Positions 34,287 through 42,623 of a stretch of 64,000 nucleotides of DNA are shown one piece after another. Below the pieces are notes generated by a model, which was not told the origin of the DNA, did no database searches, and was given only the letters and a program-made list of their open reading frames with translations. Origin of the DNA: Macrococcoides bohemicum (GTDB lineage: Bacteria > Bacillota > Bacilli > Staphylococcales > Staphylococcaceae); the NCBI RefSeq assembly GCF_042658685.1, contig NZ_JBHSQY010000030.1; one strand, 5' to 3'. The translations under genes were made by a program, and so were the position numbers. The first letter of the stretch is position 1; each line of letters starts with the position of its first letter.

Positions 34287-36137
34287 TTATTCCAACAATT
34301 CAAGGTCATCACCTGAATTCAGCATGTCATAGTACACACCTCGTAAAGCGATTAAATCACTTTGTTTACCTGCTTCTATGACTTCCCCTTGATTTAATAC
34401 GACAATCTTATCTGCTTTTTTCACCGTATTTAATCGGTGCGCAATGATAATACTTGTTCTTCCGTGCATAAGTTTTTCAATTGCTTCTTGTAACTTCATC
34501 TCAGTTACAGTATCAATATTACTTGTTGCTTCATCGAGCAAAAGTATTTTAGGATTTAATACGAGTGCACGCGATATATTGATAAGTTGCTTCTCACCTT
34601 GTGATAGATGTGTAGATTCAAAAGTAATTTCTGTATCAAATCCATGTTCAAGTCTCATAATAAAGTCATAAGCATTGGCATCTTTAGCAGCCTGAATCAT
34701 CACTTCATCACTAATGTCCTGATTTTTATATTTAATATTTTCTCTTATCGTCCCATCAAATATAAATGGATCCTGTAATACATATGCCATCTGGTTACGA
34801 AGGGTTGCCTTTGGTATATCTTTAATATCGATGTCATCAATCTTTATAGATCCACCTTGTATTTCATAAAATCTGGCAAGCAGTTGAATAATCGTCGTTT
34901 TTCCTGCACCAGTTGCTCCGACAAGCGCTAAAGATTCACCAGTTTTCACTTCAAATGATACATTGTTAATTGTTGGTTTCGTCTGTTCTTCATTATATTT
35001 GAATACTACATTTTCTAGTTTTATATCGCCTTTTATTTCTAGGTTACGATTAGCATTATCTACATCTATTTCTTCTTCAGTATCGATAATTTCAAAAACA
35101 CGTTCAGCACCACTTAATGCACTTAACACTGTATTAAACTGGTTTGCTAAATCATTTAATGGTCGCGTGAATTGACGTGCATATTCTGCAAATATAACGA
35201 TTGTTCCAACTGTTATACCGTATCCTTTTAACGCTAATATACCACCGATACCGGCAACAATTGCAAATGAGATATTATTAAATAAGTTCATCACTTTCGG
35301 AATGAAACCAGAATACGTCACAGACCAGAAACTATTATCACGTACGTTTCTATTCTTTTCACTAAATCCACTAATGACTTCTTGTTCCTGTGAGAATACT
35401 TTTACGACAACTTGTCCTGAAATAATTTCTTCAATATAACCATTCATTGCCCCAATTGCTTTTTGTCTGCGTTTATAGAGCGGTCCAGTTCGTCTTGTAA
35501 TCCACTGCATCGCAATAAACATAAGCGGTATAATAATCATCGTCAGTAATGTAAGTAATGGTGACAACATAAGCATCACGATGATTGTTCCAACGATTGT
35601 GACAACAGATGATGTAAACTGTATAAATGATGAATTTAATACTTGTGATATTGTATCAATATCATTTGTCATACGGCTCATCAGTTCACCATGTTGTCGT
35701 TTATCGAAGAAAGGTATCGGTAACTTCTGCATATGTGAAAATAATTGCATTCTTAGTTTATATACAGTATCCTGCGCGATTGTTACCATGATAATGGCTG
35801 CAATATATGATGTTACAGATAATAATATAAATATGATAAGTAGCATCCACAAATCTTGTGTCAGACCATCAAACTTTTTTGGAATGATTTTATTATCAAT
35901 AATCTTACCAATCATATATGGTCCAAGCAATCCTAATAAGGATGAAATAATCACACACGTAATTACGATAAATAGTTTAAAATGTGCATCATCCATCAAC
36001 TGCCATATTTTCTTCATTGAATATTGCCAGTTCTTTGCATTCGGTATTGTGTTCCCTCGTTGATCAGTTTTTTGCTTTTTCTTTTTTAAATCTTCTTTCT
36101 TTAATATAAATTCATGTCCCAGAATTGATTTAGGCAC
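34287..36137 (-). CDS. Heterodimeric ABC exporter subunit (consensus Walker B half)
   Basis: Half-transporter of 616 residues: an N-terminal extension of about 45 charged residues, six membrane helices (about 50-330), then an ATPase domain. Walker A is GATGAGKTT, Walker B ILLLDEATS with the catalytic Glu, and the H-loop is AHRLNT. The signature loop is LSQGEKQL instead of LSGGQ. Together with its partner this matches BmrCD/LmrCD-like multidrug exporters with one active and one degenerate ATP site. Substrate is unknown. Its start overlaps the partner's 3' end by 8 bases. Confidence 0.88.
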   Translation of the reverse strand: MPKSILGHEFILKKEDLKKKKQKTDQRGNTIPNAKNWQYSMKKIWQLMDDAHFKLFIVITCVIISSLLGLLGPYMIGKIIDNKIIPKKFDGLTQDLWMLLIIFILLSVTSYIAAIIMVTIAQDTVYKLRMQLFSHMQKLPIPFFDKRQHGELMSRMTNDIDTISQVLNSSFIQFTSSVVTIVGTIIVMLMLSPLLTLLTMIIIPLMFIAMQWITRRTGPLYKRRQKAIGAMNGYIEEIISGQVVVKVFSQEQEVISGFSEKNRNVRDNSFWSVTYSGFIPKVMNLFNNISFAIVAGIGGILALKGYGITVGTIVIFAEYARQFTRPLNDLANQFNTVLSALSGAERVFEIIDTEEEIDVDNANRNLEIKGDIKLENVVFKYNEEQTKPTINNVSFEVKTGESLALVGATGAGKTTIIQLLARFYEIQGGSIKIDDIDIKDIPKATLRNQMAYVLQDPFIFDGTIRENIKYKNQDISDEVMIQAAKDANAYDFIMRLEHGFDTEITFESTHLSQGEKQLINISRALVLNPKILLLDEATSNIDTVTEMKLQEAIEKLMHGRTSIIIAHRLNTVKKADKIVVLNQGEVIEAGKQSDLIALRGVYYDMLNSGDDLELLE

Positions 36138-37845
36138 CTACCTCACCTCTTTCCTGAGAATCATTAATTTGTTGATACAGCTCCGATGTCTTCAGTAAAG
36201 TTGCATGGTCTCCGAAGCCAACTACTTTACCTTGATCAAGTAGCAAAATATGATCAGCTGTTTTTGCGGTCTCAATTTTTTGACTTACGATTATACGAGT
36301 CATCGGTAGTTGCTGTAAAGTATTAAATAATTTTGATTCTGTGTGTATATCTAAAGCAGAAGTCGAATCATCAAGTATTAAAATATTCGGCTCACGAATA
36401 ATTGCACGAGCTATTGCGATACGTTGTTTTTGGCCACCAGATAAATTAACACCTTCCTGACCGACACCTGTTTTATATTGCCGATCAAAATCCATGATAT
36501 TATCGTGAATTTGTGCAATTTCAGTAGCTCTCATCACTTCACTTTCACTAGCCAGTTGATTGCCAAATATAATATTATCGAATACGGTACCTGTAAACAA
36601 TGTATTCTTCTGAGGAACATAGCCAATCATTTCTCTTAAATAGCTTTCCTGATATTCTTTAATATCTTTACCATCAATTAGTATCTGACCTTTTGTTGGT
36701 TCATACATTCTAGGGATTAAACTTAACATTGCAGATTTACCAGACCCTGTCGCCCCCATAACGACAAATTTTTCACCGGCATTCACTTTAAAATTAATAT
36801 TCTCCAGCACATTTCGATGTGATAAAGGATATTTAAAGTCTACATCTATAAACTCAACACTTGCTCCACCTGCATGAGGCTGAATATTAGTTTTTGAAAG
36901 ATCTTCATCGACAGGTGTTTCAAGGACTTCAGTCATACGATCACTACTTGCTTTTGCACGTGAGAAAGCAATGATAATGAAAGCAAACATTGAAAAGCCG
37001 CCTTGCATACGCAATGCATAATTGATTACAGCGACTAGTGCACCAACATTTAGCGCATTTTGAGTAACATCTTTTGCACCCATATAAATCACTATTAAAA
37101 GTGCAATATTCATAACTATTAATAAAAACGGTAAAATTCGTTCCATCAATTTAAGTGCTTTAACCGTGTCATTCTTTAGTAATGTTGAAGTTCTTTCAAA
37201 TTTTGAAGTTTCATATGCACCACTTAAATTTGCACGAATCATCCTTACTGAAGATTGATTCTGTTGAATGGTACGATTGACACCATCCAGCTCTTTTTGA
37301 ACACGTCTAAAGAGTTTCATGCCACTTCTTGCTGATATGTATAAAAAGATAAAGATAATCGGACTTCCTATAAGTAAGTAAATCGCTAAATGCGGTGCAA
37401 CCATAAAACTCATAACAATACTACCGATCACTAGTAATGGTGCGCGCAACATAATTCTTAAACTCATAAATAGCACCATTTCACATGCGATAACATCACT
37501 TGTAAGACGAGTTATTATACTCGATGTACTAAATTTCTCAAGTGTTGCTAAAGAAAACTTTTGAATATGCTGAAACAAAGCTTCTCTTAAGTCATATGAA
37601 AACCCATGACAGACATGACTTGCCACAAATGAATTAATGATACCACAAATAAATGCTGCAATACTCATTACAACTAAAAGACCTAAATAAAAGAAAGTTT
37701 GATTCAAATCATTCTTTAATATCCCCTCATTGATAATCTGGGATAAGATAACTGGCAAACTTAACTCTACCGCCAGTTCCAGTAGCATCAGGATTAAAGC
37801 AAAGATGATATATCCTGAATATGGCTTCGTAAACTTTAATATCAT
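36130..37845 (-). CDS. Heterodimeric ABC exporter subunit (degenerate Walker B half)
   Basis: Half-transporter of 571 residues from ATG 37845, which follows GAGGGTGGG; the longer frame from 37869 lacks a ribosome-binding site. Six membrane helices precede the ATPase. Walker A GATGSGKSA and signature LSGGQKQR are normal. Walker B is LILDDSTSALD with Asp in place of the catalytic Glu, and the H-loop reads SQKIETA with Gln in place of His. Its own ATP site, completed by the partner's odd LSQGE loop, should be weak or inactive. First gene of the pair. Confidence 0.88.
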   Translation of the reverse strand: MILKFTKPYSGYIIFALILMLLELAVELSLPVILSQIINEGILKNDLNQTFFYLGLLVVMSIAAFICGIINSFVASHVCHGFSYDLREALFQHIQKFSLATLEKFSTSSIITRLTSDVIACEMVLFMSLRIMLRAPLLVIGSIVMSFMVAPHLAIYLLIGSPIIFIFLYISARSGMKLFRRVQKELDGVNRTIQQNQSSVRMIRANLSGAYETSKFERTSTLLKNDTVKALKLMERILPFLLIVMNIALLIVIYMGAKDVTQNALNVGALVAVINYALRMQGGFSMFAFIIIAFSRAKASSDRMTEVLETPVDEDLSKTNIQPHAGGASVEFIDVDFKYPLSHRNVLENINFKVNAGEKFVVMGATGSGKSAMLSLIPRMYEPTKGQILIDGKDIKEYQESYLREMIGYVPQKNTLFTGTVFDNIIFGNQLASESEVMRATEIAQIHDNIMDFDRQYKTGVGQEGVNLSGGQKQRIAIARAIIREPNILILDDSTSALDIHTESKLFNTLQQLPMTRIIVSQKIETAKTADHILLLDQGKVVGFGDHATLLKTSELYQQINDSQERGEVGA

Positions 37846-37915
37846 ATTCCCACCCTCTTTCTTATTCATATTATGCCATTAAATAAATTAATTAAAAATA
37901 AATATACTTACTCTT

Positions 37916-37943
37916 TTGCAAGTAAGATAGACTAGCGTATAAT
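37916..37943 (+). promoter_or_regulatory. Probable promoter of the DedA gene
   Basis: TTGCAA (37916-37921), a 16-base spacer and TATAAT (37938-37943), 35 bases before the ATG. No operator was recognised. Confidence 0.6.
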
Positions 37944-37978
37944 AAATTAGAAAAAACAAATGAATTGGAGCTAAATAA

Positions 37979-38620
37979 ATGTCAATACTTACTCAATTAA
38001 TGGATTTCATTTTACATATCGACGAACATCTCGTTAATATCGTAAAAGATTACGGCACACTTACATATGCAATATTATTTGGTATCGTATTCGTAGAAAC
38101 GGGATTAGTCATCATGCCATTCTTGCCTGGTGATTCAATGTTATTTGCAGCAGGAGCATTAGCACCGCAAGGCGCAATAAATATCTGGTTTTTATTTATA
38201 TTATTATCACTCGCAGCGATTATTGGTGATACCCTAAACTACCATATCGGTAAATGGGTAGGATACGGTATCGTGAATCATCCAAAAATCGGCAGATTAA
38301 TCAAACAGGATCACATGTTAAAAGCAGAAAATTTCTTTAATACGTATGGCGGAAAGACGATCGTTATTGCAAGGTTTATGCCGTTTATCAGAACATTTAT
38401 ACCATTCGTTGCCGGTGCAAGTTCTATGAAATACAGCTACTTTATTCTGTATAACGTAATCGGTGCTGTTGTATGGGTAGGAATTTGTCTAGCAGGTGGC
38501 TACTTCTTCGGAAATATACCGATTGTAAAAAATAATTTTGAAATTGTACTTATTTTAATTATTTTAATTTCAGTCTTACCAGCAGTAATAAGTGTTATTA
38601 AGAATATATGTAATAAGTAA
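37979..38620 (+). CDS. DedA-family membrane protein
   Basis: Integral membrane protein of 213 residues in the DedA/VTT family, whose members flip undecaprenyl phosphate or phospholipids across the membrane. Seen here: ETGLVIMPFLPGDSMLFAAGALA near the first helix, GDTLNYHIGKWVGYG, the conserved ARFMPFIRTFIPFVAG re-entrant segment (about 137-152), and GAVVWVGICLAGGYFFG. GGAGC precedes ATG. It is a single gene between two minus-strand operons. Lipid substrate cannot be told from sequence. Confidence 0.92.
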   Translation: MSILTQLMDFILHIDEHLVNIVKDYGTLTYAILFGIVFVETGLVIMPFLPGDSMLFAAGALAPQGAINIWFLFILLSLAAIIGDTLNYHIGKWVGYGIVNHPKIGRLIKQDHMLKAENFFNTYGGKTIVIARFMPFIRTFIPFVAGASSMKYSYFILYNVIGAVVWVGICLAGGYFFGNIPIVKNNFEIVLILIILISVLPAVISVIKNICNK

Positions 38621-38632
38621 TATAAATACATA

Positions 38633-38667
38633 TAAAAAGGAGAGACGGTCGTGTCTCTCCTTTTTGT
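38633..38667. terminator. Bidirectional terminator after the DedA gene
   Basis: A 12-bp stem (AAAAGGAGAGAC / GTCTCTCCTTTT) with a 6-base loop and T5 after it; the A-rich left arm lets it work for the converging thi operon too. Confidence 0.88.
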
Positions 38668-38680
38668 TTGTATTACTTCC

Positions 38681-39388
38681 TTACCTTAATTGATCAAACA
38701 ATTTCAATTTCAGAGCCTGCATGCCTGTTTCTCTTTCAATTCTATTAGTGTCATAAATATGATCAATTGTTGCTGGTTTACCGTTGAGTACGATAATACG
38801 ATCAGACATTAAAATCGCTTCTTCAATGCTATGGGTAATCATAAGTACAGTCTTACCTGTTTCTTTAATCAATCCCTTTAGCCACTGCTGCATATCCACA
38901 CGTGTAATTTCATCTAATGCAGAAAATGGTTCATCGAGTAACAATACTTGATGGTTTGTATTTAATGCACGTAAGAAAGACACGCGCTGTTTCATACCTC
39001 CAGATAAACTGGCTGGATATTGATCTTTAATACCAGTAAAACCCGCACGCTCTAATAATGATAAACTTTGATCTTGGTTATTTTCTTTTCCAATTTCAGT
39101 AGCAAGTTTAATATTATCTTCTACAGTACGCCATGGCATTAAAGAACTCGTTTGAGGCATAAATGAAACATGCCCAGTAGTCATCACTTTCTTATCGTTA
39201 ATATAGACTTCTCCAGATGTTTGTTCTAATAGTCCACCTATAATATTAATAAGCGTTGACTTCCCAGACCCACTCGGTCCCAGAATTGCAATAATTTCAT
39301 TCTGCAGTACTGTAAGATTAATACCAGCTAATACTTGCTTGTCTCCATATTGATGTGAAACATTTTGTATCGTTATTAAGTTATTCAT
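38681..39388 (-). CDS. thiZ: ABC transporter ATPase of the thiamine-precursor system
   Basis: Cytoplasmic ATPase subunit of 235 residues. Walker A is LGPSGSGKST (about 35-44), Q-loop FMPQTSSLMPW, signature LSGGMKQR, Walker B LLLDEPFSALD and the switch His in MITHSIEEA. All elements are complete, so it should be active. The type matches nitrate/sulfonate/taurine-class importers, to which ThiXYZ belongs. Last gene of a four-gene operon behind a TPP riboswitch, so the substrate is inferred to be a thiamine pyrimidine precursor. It overlaps the permease gene by 8 bases. Confidence 0.88.
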   Translation of the reverse strand: MNNLITIQNVSHQYGDKQVLAGINLTVLQNEIIAILGPSGSGKSTLINIIGGLLEQTSGEVYINDKKVMTTGHVSFMPQTSSLMPWRTVEDNIKLATEIGKENNQDQSLSLLERAGFTGIKDQYPASLSGGMKQRVSFLRALNTNHQVLLLDEPFSALDEITRVDMQQWLKGLIKETGKTVLMITHSIEEAILMSDRIIVLNGKPATIDHIYDTNRIERETGMQALKLKLFDQLR

Positions 39389-40121
39389 GATTCCACCTCA
39401 ATACGAAACGTTTTATCGCTTCTATTACAATATATATTATTAATGCGAATATAATGATCCAGACAATCGCAACAAAAACCTGATCTACTTGAAATGCACG
39501 TTGTGCAAGTATCATAAATTTACCTAAACCTTTGTCACTTCCAAGCCATTCAGAAATAATCGCACCCATTACTGAATACGTGCCGGCAATCTTTAAACCA
39601 TTAAAGAAAAACGGCATACTGTTTGGCCATTCTAATTTTGTAAATAGTTCCATACGTGAAGCACCCATCATTTGCATATATTTCTTTAAATCTTTATCTG
39701 TCTCGTGAAATCCTTCCAGCAAACTCACTGTTATGGGAAAGAAACAGATTAAAGTAATCACGATGAGTTTCGGTAATAGTCCAAATCCAAACCATATTAC
39801 AAGTAACGGTGCAATAACAATAACAGGGATATTCTGACTCATAATAAGTAACGGATAAATATAATCATTTAATACTGGTATTAAGTTAAGTATGACCGCA
39901 AATAGAACACCACAAATAATTGAACAAAATAAACCTAATAATACAAGTTGTATCGTCGGTAACAGATGTGGAAAGTATTCAGGAAAATCTACCACGAATG
40001 ACTTTGCAATAGCACTTGGCGCAGGTAGTGTATAGGGATCGACTTTTAATAGCCATACAAATCCTTCCCATACAAGCAACAAGCAAATCATAAACAATGA
40101 GAATTTTAAAGCTTTAATCAT
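39381..40121 (-). CDS. thiX: ABC transporter permease of the thiamine-precursor system
   Basis: Membrane subunit of 246 residues with about six helices. The EAA loop that docks the ATPase reads YMQMMGASRMELFTKLEWPNS (about 150-170). It resembles SsuC/TauC-type permeases. It overlaps the thiamine-binding-protein gene by 4 bases and the ATPase gene by 8 bases, indicating a tightly coupled operon under the TPP riboswitch. Confidence 0.87.
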   Translation of the reverse strand: MIKALKFSLFMICLLLVWEGFVWLLKVDPYTLPAPSAIAKSFVVDFPEYFPHLLPTIQLVLLGLFCSIICGVLFAVILNLIPVLNDYIYPLLIMSQNIPVIVIAPLLVIWFGFGLLPKLIVITLICFFPITVSLLEGFHETDKDLKKYMQMMGASRMELFTKLEWPNSMPFFFNGLKIAGTYSVMGAIISEWLGSDKGLGKFMILAQRAFQVDQVFVAIVWIIIFALIIYIVIEAIKRFVLRWNHE

Positions 40122-40405
40122 CGATATTTCGCAACCAATGCATCCATCGATACTGATTCTCCATGATAGAATTTCACCTGCGAAATAATTGATTCACAGC
40201 CTAATGCACGCATACGATGGTTCATCTGTTCGATTAATGGTAACAGTTCATGCATATCACCTTCAATACTTGTCTCAAGTGGGGATACTACAAATTTAAG
40301 ACCTGATTGTTCAATCACTTCGATCGCAGCATCGACATATGGTATTACATCCTGACCTTCTGGTGTTTTAGGAATAATTTGAATGCTCATTATTGTATTC
40401 GCCAT
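40118..40405 (-). CDS. Small thiamine-binding domain protein (YkoF/MTH1187-like)
   Basis: A stand-alone 95-residue ferredoxin-fold protein of the thiamine-binding (formerly DUF77) family. The start MSIQIIPKTPEG, the central VSPLETSIEGDMHELLPLIEQM and the C-terminal SQVKFYHG segment fit that family. Related domains in B. subtilis YkoF bind thiamine or its pyrimidine part. It is encoded between the lipoprotein and permease genes with 1- and 4-base overlaps. A role as a cytoplasmic sensor or carrier for the imported compound is inference. Confidence 0.82.
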   Translation of the reverse strand: MANTIMSIQIIPKTPEGQDVIPYVDAAIEVIEQSGLKFVVSPLETSIEGDMHELLPLIEQMNHRMRALGCESIISQVKFYHGESVSMDALVAKYR

Positions 40406-41427
40406 TATTTAACCTCCACAAATTCATTTGTAAATGCATCTTTTGCAACAAAATCATTTTTAATAATTTTATTATCTTTTAAATACTTCGCATAATTGGC
40501 CCATACTTTCTCATCCTGAATACCCCAGGATTTTGCATCATCTTGATATTTCGGCGATAAATAGCTTTGAGATTTATAGACTAAATCTTTTTGTTTCTTT
40601 AATTCCGGTGCTGATTTAATTAAAATATCTGCACTTTCTTTTTCGTGTTTAATCGCATATTCATATCCTTCTTTTACGGCTGCCATAAATGCTTTAGCTG
40701 TATCAGGGTTTGATTTTAAATATTTTTCATTGGCAATAATAATCGGTGTATAATAATCTAGATTTTTATCGTAATCTGTTAAGTATTGCATGTTTACGTC
40801 AATATTTCTTGTTTCTGCTTCAATACCGGTCCATCCGTAGTATACCCAAGAGAAATCAATATTTTTCTTAGAAGCTGAGAAGAAATCAGTATTCCCCATA
40901 TTGACAATCTTCGTTTTGTTGACATCAGCATTTTCTTTTTTCATCAATGTTTCAATAAATGCCTTCTCAATTGGCGCACCCCAGCCACCGTATGTTTTAC
41001 CTTCATAATCTTTTGGTGATTTTATATGCTTATCTTTCAAACTCATAAAACCACTTGTGTTATGTTGTATGATTGCACCGATTGATTTAATAGGTACACC
41101 TTCTGAACGTGACTGTGTAACCTGCTCCTGCGCACTAATACCAAATTGAACATCTTTCTTATTTGCAGCTATCATCTGATCAGCAGTAACATCACCAGGC
41201 GTTTTAATATCAACATCCAGACCATGTTTCTTAAAGAAGCCTTTTTCTTTTGCCACATAAATACCCGTATGGTTCGTATTTGGTGTCCAGTCTAACATCA
41301 TGGTAACTTTTTCAGTTTTGTTGCTGTCCGTCTTACTTGTAGTTTTATTAGCATCTTTATTTTCTTCGTTACCACAAGCAGCTAATAATACTGCACAACT
41401 CATCCCTACTAATATACTTTTTTTCAT
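40405..41427 (-). CDS. thiY: Substrate-binding lipoprotein, NMT1/THI5-like (ThiY)
   Basis: Extracellular lipid-anchored binding protein of 340 residues. The signal peptide ends in the lipobox LLAACG with Cys18. The mature part begins with a charged linker, then MMLDWTPNTNHTGIYVAKEKGFF, typical of the NMT1/THI5 fold, and later TYGGWGAPIEKAF. Such proteins bind formylaminopyrimidine or HMP-type precursors. ATG 41427 is set by GGAGG upstream; the longer frame extends into the riboswitch region. First gene of the operon. Confidence 0.92.
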   Translation of the reverse strand: MKKSILVGMSCAVLLAACGNEENKDANKTTSKTDSNKTEKVTMMLDWTPNTNHTGIYVAKEKGFFKKHGLDVDIKTPGDVTADQMIAANKKDVQFGISAQEQVTQSRSEGVPIKSIGAIIQHNTSGFMSLKDKHIKSPKDYEGKTYGGWGAPIEKAFIETLMKKENADVNKTKIVNMGNTDFFSASKKNIDFSWVYYGWTGIEAETRNIDVNMQYLTDYDKNLDYYTPIIIANEKYLKSNPDTAKAFMAAVKEGYEYAIKHEKESADILIKSAPELKKQKDLVYKSQSYLSPKYQDDAKSWGIQDEKVWANYAKYLKDNKIIKNDFVAKDAFTNEFVEVK

Positions 41428-41442
41428 CTTATTTTCCTCCAA

Positions 41443-41474
41443 ATAAAAAACACAACCTACATGTAAAGTTGTGT
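41443..41474 (-). terminator. Expression-platform terminator of the TPP riboswitch
   Basis: Minus strand ACACAAC ... GTTGTGT with an inner TACATGTA palindrome is followed by TTTTTTATTT, just 5 bases before the thiY ribosome-binding site. With TPP bound to the aptamer this hairpin should form and stop transcription. Confidence 0.8.
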
Positions 41475-41484
41475 CAAAAAGCGA

Positions 41485-41577
41485 CACTTCCCTACGCTAG
41501 TTTTACCTAGATCAGGTGAATAAGGGTTTAGGACCAGTGTCCATTCTCAGAATGACTCCCCTAGTGTTTTTAGTTAT
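41485..41577 (-). promoter_or_regulatory. TPP riboswitch (THI element)
   Basis: The minus strand carries the conserved core in order: ACTAGGGGAG, CTGAGA, ACCCTT, ACCTGATCTAGGTAA and ACTAGCGTAGGGAAGTG. The two ends pair to form helix P1. CTGAGA (pyrimidine-sensing) and ACCTGATCTGG-type (pyrophosphate-sensing) loops are both near consensus, so it should bind thiamine pyrophosphate. It controls the downstream four-gene transporter operon through the adjacent terminator. Confidence 0.95.
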
Positions 41578-41717
41578 TTTATTTTCCTTTACAAGTATAC
41601 CAAAGAAATACCAAGCATCAAATGTTTAAGACTTAATTTTTACGCTACTGAACTGAAATAATTTTATGATTATTCTACGTTAATTTTCTTGTTAAAGGTA
41701 GTTTTTTTAAAAGATAA

Positions 41718-41755
41718 ATAAAAGACATAGCAATCACCAGATTACTATGTCTCTT
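41718..41755 (-). terminator. korAB terminator
   Basis: Hairpin AGACATAG-TAATC / TGATTG-CTATGTCT with minor mismatches is followed by TTTTATTTAT on the minus strand, 6 bases after the korB stop. Confidence 0.82.
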
Positions 41756-41759
41756 TATT

Positions 41760-42623
41760 TTATTTAAATTCAGCCATTAAAGCTTCAAATTTAGATGGGT
41801 CCATTTCAATTGGTTCTTTCGCCAATGATTTTGAGTAACCATTTAATTGTTCTGCATAGCTTGACGTTTCAGTATCCTGATAAATGATTCCAGTTACTAA
41901 TCCGTTATGCTCTACTACAGTGTTTAATGCTTGCATTTTGTCTTTATTGTCATAACCTTCGATATCGTTTAAAGAAACTAAGTTTTCTTTAAACCAATCG
42001 TACGTATTTACTTTATTGTACGTAACACATGGAGAGAATACATTAACGAATGCAAATCCTTTATGGTTAATCGCAGCTTCAATAATTGATGTTAATTCTT
42101 TAATATCACTTGAGAAACTTTGTGCTACAAATGTTGCACCTGATGTAATTGCAAGTTCTAATGGAGATACATTTTTCTCAATTGAACCATGTGGCGTTGT
42201 TTTAGTAACAAATCCATGTGCTGAACTTGGTGAAGTTTGACCTTTTGTTAAACCATAAATCTGGTTATCCATTACTACATATGTTAAGTCAATATTACGA
42301 CGTATTGAGTGGATTGTATGTCCCATACCAATAGCGTATCCATCTCCATCTCCACCTGAAGCGATAACTGTAAGTTCCTGGTTTGCCATTTTAACACCTT
42401 GTGCCATCGGTAATGCACGGCCATGAATTGAGTGAACACCGAATGAATTAATATAACCTGATAAACGACCAGAACATCCGATTCCTGTAATTACAGCTAA
42501 TTCTTCAGGTTCTAAACCTACGTTTGCACATGCTTTTTGAATTGCTGCTTGCACTGAGAAGTCACCACATCCTGGACACCAGTTTGGTTTCACACTATTT
42601 CTAAAATCTTTAAACGTTGCCAT
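41760..42623 (-). CDS. korB: 2-oxoacid:ferredoxin oxidoreductase beta subunit KorB
   Basis: TPP-binding subunit that oxidatively decarboxylates a 2-oxoacid, probably 2-oxoglutarate, to acyl-CoA with ferredoxin as electron acceptor. The 287 residues have the [4Fe-4S] cysteines WCPGCGDF near residue 16, GIGCSGRL, and the TPP/Mg motif ASGGDGDGYAIG followed by MDNQIYGLTKGQ. It directly follows korA (stop and start adjacent). There is no separate ferredoxin-domain subunit in the operon, as in other staphylococci. Confidence 0.94.
   Translation of the reverse strand: MATFKDFRNSVKPNWCPGCGDFSVQAAIQKACANVGLEPEELAVITGIGCSGRLSGYINSFGVHSIHGRALPMAQGVKMANQELTVIASGGDGDGYAIGMGHTIHSIRRNIDLTYVVMDNQIYGLTKGQTSPSSAHGFVTKTTPHGSIEKNVSPLELAITSGATFVAQSFSSDIKELTSIIEAAINHKGFAFVNVFSPCVTYNKVNTYDWFKENLVSLNDIEGYDNKDKMQALNTVVEHNGLVTGIIYQDTETSSYAEQLNGYSKSLAKEPIEMDPSKFEALMAEFK

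Noticed and set aside
35581..36063. 160-codon plus-strand frame inside the ABC exporter gene
   Set aside because: Long only because the opposite strand encodes membrane helices; cysteine- and isoleucine-rich composition and no ribosome-binding site.
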